From CAOJBM01 sp051872535 (GTDB lineage Bacteria; Bacillota_I; Bacilli_A; RF39; UBA660), in assembly GCA_051872535.1 (NCBI GenBank), contig JBJEDY010000064.1, positions 1 to 33,818 on the forward strand: a DNA stretch of 33,818 nucleotides, read 5' to 3'. Positions 30,466 through 33,818 of this stretch are shown in pieces (position 1 is the first letter of the stretch; the number at the start of each line of letters is the position of its first letter). The position numbers and the translations under genes are program-made. The notes beneath the pieces were generated by a model. It had not been told where the DNA came from and ran no database searches. It saw nothing but the letters and a program-made list of their open reading frames with translations.

Positions 30466-31800
30466 ATGCGAAAGACACTAGCAATAATTGTATGTAAATT
30501 TATTACTTTTGTTTGTAAATTATTTGGAAAGAACGGTAGCGTTTATCCAGGTGAAAAAGTTTTTGATTTTATCGATAGTAAAATATTAGATAAAATTGAG
30601 TATCCAAAATATGTTATAGCTGTTACAGGTAGTTCCGGTAAAGGTTCTACGACGAATGCAATTGCCAAGATATTAAAAAGTAATGGTTATGATGTTTGTT
30701 ATAATCAAAATGGTAGTAATGGTATTTTAGCTGCTATAACACTTATTTTAAATAACTCTACTTTAAGTGGTAAATTTAAACATGAAGTCTTATTATTAGA
30801 ATGTGATGAAAGACATTTAAAACTTATTTTTAATAAACAAAAAATGACTCATCTTATTATTACAAATATTACAAGAGATCAACCGGCTAGAAATGGTCAT
30901 CCTGATATTGTATTTAAAGACATAATCGATGCTATTGGTAATGATACTCATCTTATTATTAATGCTGATGATCCTCTAGTTAATAGATTATCTTATTCTC
31001 ATAAAGGAAAGATAACAACTTATGGTATAAATAAAACTTCAGAGAGTTACAAAAATCCAAACTTAAGCGTTGATTATGCTTACTGCCCTATTTGTCATAA
31101 AAAGTTAGTTTATGATTATTATCATTATGGACATATAGGTAATTATCATTGTCCAAATAAAGATTTTTTAAGGGGTAATGTCAATTATCTTGGGAGCAAT
31201 CTTGACTTAAAAGCAAAAACAATGCTTATTAATGATAACTTAGTTAACTTAGATAAAGATGTTTTATATGCGGCTTACTATACTCTTGCAGCTTATAGTC
31301 TTTGTAATACGATTGGGTTAACAAATGAAAATATAGTAAAAGTTTTAAATAATAATCATGGAGAAGCTAAAAGAGGAAAAGTATATAAAGTTTATAATCG
31401 TGATTTAGTAATGCTAGAAAGTAAAAATGAAAATAATCTTAGTTATTATCAATCAATTAGATATATTGTATCAGCAAGTGGTAAAAAAACAATAATTCTT
31501 GGTTTTGATAATGTTTCTAGAAGATATAAATTTAATGATTTGTCTTGGCTTTGGGATGTAGATTTTGAATTATTAAATAATGATAGTATTGATAAAATAT
31601 TTGTTATTGGTAGATTTAAATATGATGTTGCAACAAGACTTGCATATGCAAACATTTCTAAGAATAAGATTATATTAGTAGATGATGTTAACAAAGTATT
31701 AGAAATAGTTAAAGATCAAAGTATCGGAACAATTTATACAATGGTATGTTTTGATATGACAGCAAAAATAAAAGAGTTGATTGTAGGTGAAAATGAATGA
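30466..31800 (+). CDS. murT: MurT: Mur-ligase-like subunit of lipid II isoglutaminyl synthase (divergent)
   Basis: MurT with GatD amidates the D-Glu of lipid II. The 444 residues (ATG at 30466, GGGTGAT upstream) show a Mur-ligase P-loop GSSGKGSTTN (55-64), CDERHL, TNITRDQPARNGHP and the C-terminal SWLWDVDFE motif. The preceding Asp358 is a candidate for the triad Asp supplied by MurT. Two departures: the zinc ribbon has three Cys (207, 210, 229) and Lys at the fourth place, and the segment usually reading KNPxG is KNENN (320-324). It overlaps gatD by 4 nt. The identity is firm; normal activity is doubtful. Confidence 0.9.
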   Translation: MRKTLAIIVCKFITFVCKLFGKNGSVYPGEKVFDFIDSKILDKIEYPKYVIAVTGSSGKGSTTNAIAKILKSNGYDVCYNQNGSNGILAAITLILNNSTLSGKFKHEVLLLECDERHLKLIFNKQKMTHLIITNITRDQPARNGHPDIVFKDIIDAIGNDTHLIINADDPLVNRLSYSHKGKITTYGINKTSESYKNPNLSVDYAYCPICHKKLVYDYYHYGHIGNYHCPNKDFLRGNVNYLGSNLDLKAKTMLINDNLVNLDKDVLYAAYYTLAAYSLCNTIGLTNENIVKVLNNNHGEAKRGKVYKVYNRDLVMLESKNENNLSYYQSIRYIVSASGKKTIILGFDNVSRRYKFNDLSWLWDVDFELLNNDSIDKIFVIGRFKYDVATRLAYANISKNKIILVDDVNKVLEIVKDQSIGTIYTMVCFDMTAKIKELIVGENE

Positions 31801-32516
31801 AAAAAATTAAAATAGCTCATCTATATTACGATTTGATGAATTTATATGGTGAAAACGGAAATGTTCGTGTTCTAGCTAAAACTCTAGAAAAGCAAAATTT
31901 AGATGTTGAAGTAAGATTTTTAAGTATAGAAGACGAAATTGATTTTCAATCATATGACTTTTTCTATATTGGTACTGGTTCTGAAGAAAACCAACTACTT
32001 GTATTAGAACATTTAAAAAATTATCAAAATGATATTAAAGATGCTATAGAAAATGGTAAATACTTTATTGTTACTGGTAATGCTATAGAATTATTTGGTA
32101 AACAAATTATTACTAAAGATAACCAAGTTATTGATACTTTAAATATATTTGACTATGAATCTATTATAACTGATTTTCGTATCATTGGAGAACAAGTATA
32201 TACTACTTCTCTATTAGATAAAAAAATAATTGGTTTTCAAAATAGAGAAACTATTATGAAAACCAACAATAACAATAGTTTATTTAATGTAATAACAGGT
32301 ACTGGATATGAACCTAATATTAAGAAAGAAGGAATTCATTATAAAAACTTCTTTGGCACTTATCTTCTTGGACCAATCTTAGTAAGAAATCCTTATTTTC
32401 TTGACTTAATAATAAATAATTATTTACATACTCTTGATTTAGATTATAAAAAAGATGAAAATGATGTTATATATAAAGCTTATCATGAATACATTAATAA
32501 TTTTGTAAATGAATAA
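31797..32516 (+). CDS. gatD: GatD-like glutamine amidotransferase subunit lacking catalytic Cys and His
   Basis: The 239 residues align along their length with GatD: IAHLYYDLMNLYGENGN, FFYIGTGSEENQ, KEGIHYKNFFGTYL. Family members carry a nucleophile Cys in a 'xCGGxQxLG' turn and a His in 'GTYLHGP'. Here the turn reads VTGNAIELFG, with Thr93 in the Cys position, and the second motif reads GTYLLGP with Leu191 in the His position. Both codons (ACT, CTT) are clear in the sequence and the frame is intact. It probably cannot hydrolyse glutamine. It is coupled to murT by a 4-nt overlap and ends with its own terminator. Confidence 0.88.
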   Translation: MKKIKIAHLYYDLMNLYGENGNVRVLAKTLEKQNLDVEVRFLSIEDEIDFQSYDFFYIGTGSEENQLLVLEHLKNYQNDIKDAIENGKYFIVTGNAIELFGKQIITKDNQVIDTLNIFDYESIITDFRIIGEQVYTTSLLDKKIIGFQNRETIMKTNNNNSLFNVITGTGYEPNIKKEGIHYKNFFGTYLLGPILVRNPYFLDLIINNYLHTLDLDYKKDENDVIYKAYHEYINNFVNE

Positions 32517-32544
32517 AAGCTGATATTACATTATCAGCTTTTTT
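32515..32544 (+). terminator. Terminator of murT-gatD
   Basis: An 11-bp stem AAAAGCTGATA/TATCAGCTTTT (32515-32542), 6-nt loop, then T residues; it begins in the stop codon. Confidence 0.8.
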
Positions 32545-32580
32545 ATTTTATTCCCAACTTATATTTATTTAAATTTATAA

Positions 32581-32606
32581 AAACAAAAAGTAGGAATATT
32601 CCTACT
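32581..32606 (-). terminator. Palindromic terminator after the right surface protein (possible DGR hairpin)
   Basis: AGTAGGAATATTCCTACT (32589-32606) is an 18-bp perfect palindrome followed on the minus strand by TTTTGTTT. It lies 7-24 bp past the stop codon. Diversity-generating retroelements need a DNA hairpin just after the variable region, so it could serve that as well as termination. Confidence 0.65.
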
Positions 32607-32612
32607 ATTTTG

Positions 32613-33818
32613 TTATGGTGCTAATACTAGGCGGAACGAAATGTAGGTGAAAGCCGTACCCGTGTCCCTAAAGAAGTTGAACTGTCCAGCTAGAACACCA
32701 TAACTGGCACTGCCGCCTCGACGGAACCAAGGGCAAGATGAGTATACAAAGTACGAATTGTCAGCGTACCAACTATTATGATATTTACTCGTTCCATCTC
32801 CGTCTGCATATGTTAAGAATGGCCCCATCTCGCCTGTGGTGTCTCCTAAGATGCGATATTGATATGCTTGGCCTGCACTTGATGCATTATACACGTCTAA
32901 GTATTTTTGGTAATCAGCATTTGCTATTGTTGTTTCATCAAATCCACTGTCGCCAACATTTCCACTCATATATGCTGCCATATACTCATGAGCTCCACCA
33001 CTCATATCATATACGCCTGTAATATTTCCAGTTGTACTTGCTAGATAACCGATATCAGTGTTATATGCTTTATTATAACTTTCTCCATCTCCATATGTTC
33101 CTGGATAGTCATCTTGAGATATAGTTAGTAAAGAACTATATCCTGTTTTATATGCACTATTATTATTGATGTTTACTTCTTTATCTATTCCATATTTAGA
33201 ATGACTTAATATAGCTACTGCTCCCCATTCCGTATTCTTCATCATATGAGAATTTAGTGTTGGTTGATAATTATATGAACTCATAAACATATTGTATACT
33301 GTACTATTTCTCCAACTATAAATATTTGGTTTTACTATTATTTTACTAGAATCATTAGCATTTACTTGAGCACTAGAAGCACTTGTTGCTCCTTTATATC
33401 CTGTTTCAAATTTTCCGACCCATATTCCATTTACATCTAATGAGATAAAAGCTGGATGCGTCATATATTCTCCATTACTACAATTGCCACTTCCACCACT
33501 TGTCATTGGAGTTACACATGATACTCCTTCTTCATCTGTTGTATTTGTTGTACCAAATTCTATTTCTATTGAGTGTTTTCCTTTATTTTCTGAAGTAGTT
33601 GTTGATTCGACATTCCATAATTTGTATTTGTATTTTGGTATCCAGACAAAGTATGATTGTATGTTACTTTCTGGTATTGTATCTCCACTATTATATGTTT
33701 GGGTATTATCTTCTAATATTACAGCATTTGCCCACTTCTTATCAGTATAATCATACCAAGCAGTATATAAATCAGCTTTTGTTACTGTTCCATCATTTGC
33801 TATTGTTACTGGTACTAA
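32613..33818 (-). CDS. Surface protein with FGE/C-type-lectin domain, candidate DGR variable protein, partial (5' end outside)
   Basis: The frame is open from the right edge (33818) to the stop at 32613, 401 residues; the Met at 33506 is internal. The first ~150 match the left-edge gene (FVWIPKYKY, YMTHPAFISLD, GIWVGKFETGYKGA). Then comes a formylglycine-generating-enzyme/C-type-lectin-like domain: MMKNTEWGAVAILSHSKYG, TGVYDMSGGAHEYM, and a C-terminus CPWFRRGGSASYG, AGQFNFF, ISFRLVLAP. That ending (WxRGG...AGxF...xFRxVL) is typical of DGR variable proteins. The last ~150 bp use GC-rich codons unlike the rest. Probably surface exposed; the ligand is unknown. Confidence 0.85.
   Translation of the reverse strand, partial: LVPVTIANDGTVTKADLYTAWYDYTDKKWANAVILEDNTQTYNSGDTIPESNIQSYFVWIPKYKYKLWNVESTTTSENKGKHSIEIEFGTTNTTDEEGVSCVTPMTSGGSGNCSNGEYMTHPAFISLDVNGIWVGKFETGYKGATSASSAQVNANDSSKIIVKPNIYSWRNSTVYNMFMSSYNYQPTLNSHMMKNTEWGAVAILSHSKYGIDKEVNINNNSAYKTGYSSLLTISQDDYPGTYGDGESYNKAYNTDIGYLASTTGNITGVYDMSGGAHEYMAAYMSGNVGDSGFDETTIANADYQKYLDVYNASSAGQAYQYRILGDTTGEMGPFLTYADGDGTSKYHNSWYADNSYFVYSSCPWFRRGGSASYGVLAGQFNFFRDTGTAFTYISFRLVLAP
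32630..32765 (-). other. Candidate DGR variable region (adenine-poor, GC-rich)
   Basis: From about the SYFVYSSCPW codons to the FRLVL codons the coding strand is about half G+C, against about a quarter elsewhere, and adenine falls to roughly 17 in 100 bases by hand count. DGR mutagenesis replaces adenines of the template copy, so variable copies are adenine-poor. No template repeat or reverse transcriptase is in the window, so this is a prediction. Confidence 0.55.

Noticed and set aside
32738..33022. 94-codon frame on the plus strand inside the right surface-protein gene
   Set aside because: It lies opposite a strongly supported coding frame, has no ribosome-binding site, and arises from the GC-rich variable end.
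33504..33506. ATG as start of the right surface protein
   Set aside because: The frame stays open to the window edge and the upstream residues match the left paralogue, so this Met is internal.
33484..33750. 88-codon plus-strand frame
   Set aside because: It is a shadow of the surface-protein gene, which is open through this region on the minus strand.
1..33818. Alternative genetic code (TGA as Trp), as in Mollicutes
   Set aside because: TGA serves as a stop in spoIIIAH and murT, and conserved Trp positions use TGG.
1..33818. DGR reverse transcriptase or template repeat within the window
   Set aside because: No reading frame has reverse transcriptase motifs, and no second copy of the GC-rich variable segment was seen.
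1..33818. Insertion sequence, prophage or integrase
   Set aside because: No transposase, integrase or phage structural gene was found. The surface proteins resemble phage-borne DGR targets but sit among housekeeping genes.

Overview
This window comes from a very AT-rich (by eye about 25-30% GC), endospore-forming member of the Bacillota with a compact genome. It reads with the standard bacterial code: TGA is used as a stop (spoIIIAH, murT) and Trp is TGG. The gene set and gene order (gpr-spoIIP, yqeG-yqeH, sepF-divIVA, yqfC-yqfD, ybeY-dgkA-era-yqzL-recO, rpsB-tsf-frr) are those of Bacilli/Erysipelotrichia-like lineages. Reduced proteins and unusual neighbours suggest an uncultured gut-type lineage near the Mollicutes/Bacilli boundary (for example RF39-like). 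That placement is inference.

Layout. 1-679: start of a membrane-anchored surface protein (minus), running off the left edge. 770-2825: sporulation block gpr-spoIIP-yqxA-like (minus). 2933-4163: rpsT and a membrane transglutaminase-like protein (plus). 4179-9335: miaA, mutL, yqeH, yqeG and a lipoprotein (minus). 9405-10097: intact sigK (plus). 10137-12759: divIVA, sepF and T-box-controlled glyQS (minus). 12759-17324: recO, yqzL, era, dgkA, ybeY, vanZ-like, yqfD and yqfC as one leftward series. 17385-18030: rpsU-yqeY. 18132-18881: a pilin-like secreted protein. 18956-21750: a class II bacteriocin operon (peptidase-ABC exporter, short accessory protein, two double-glycine precursors). 21859-23028: two membrane proteins. 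23130-24929: spoIIIAH, gerE and gerM (plus), followed by tRNA-Arg(UCU). 25101-25528: a CotF-like coat pair. 25590-28678: rpsB-tsf-thioredoxin-like-frr (minus). 28890-30339: ylmH and two unknowns. 30466-32516: murT-gatD (plus). 32613-33818: a second surface protein (minus), closely related to the first, cut by the right edge.

How it fits together. Most of the window is housekeeping (translation, ribosome assembly, mismatch repair, division, wall synthesis) interleaved with mother-cell and forespore sporulation genes. The accessory parts are the bacteriocin operon and the two flanking surface-protein paralogues. The right-hand paralogue ends in a C-type-lectin/FGE-like domain. Its last ~150 bp are GC-rich and poor in adenine on the coding strand, as expected of a diversity-generating retroelement (DGR) variable region. 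No reverse transcriptase or template repeat lies in the window, so the DGR reading is an inference.

The observations I rate highest are: the DGR-like variable C-terminus; a MurT-GatD pair in which GatD has lost both its glutaminase Cys and His; two new-looking bacteriocin precursors; an inverted repeat that could stop read-through transcripts from making GerE early; a G6 tract between -35-like and -10-like boxes before the left surface protein; and a very short T-box leader before glyQS.
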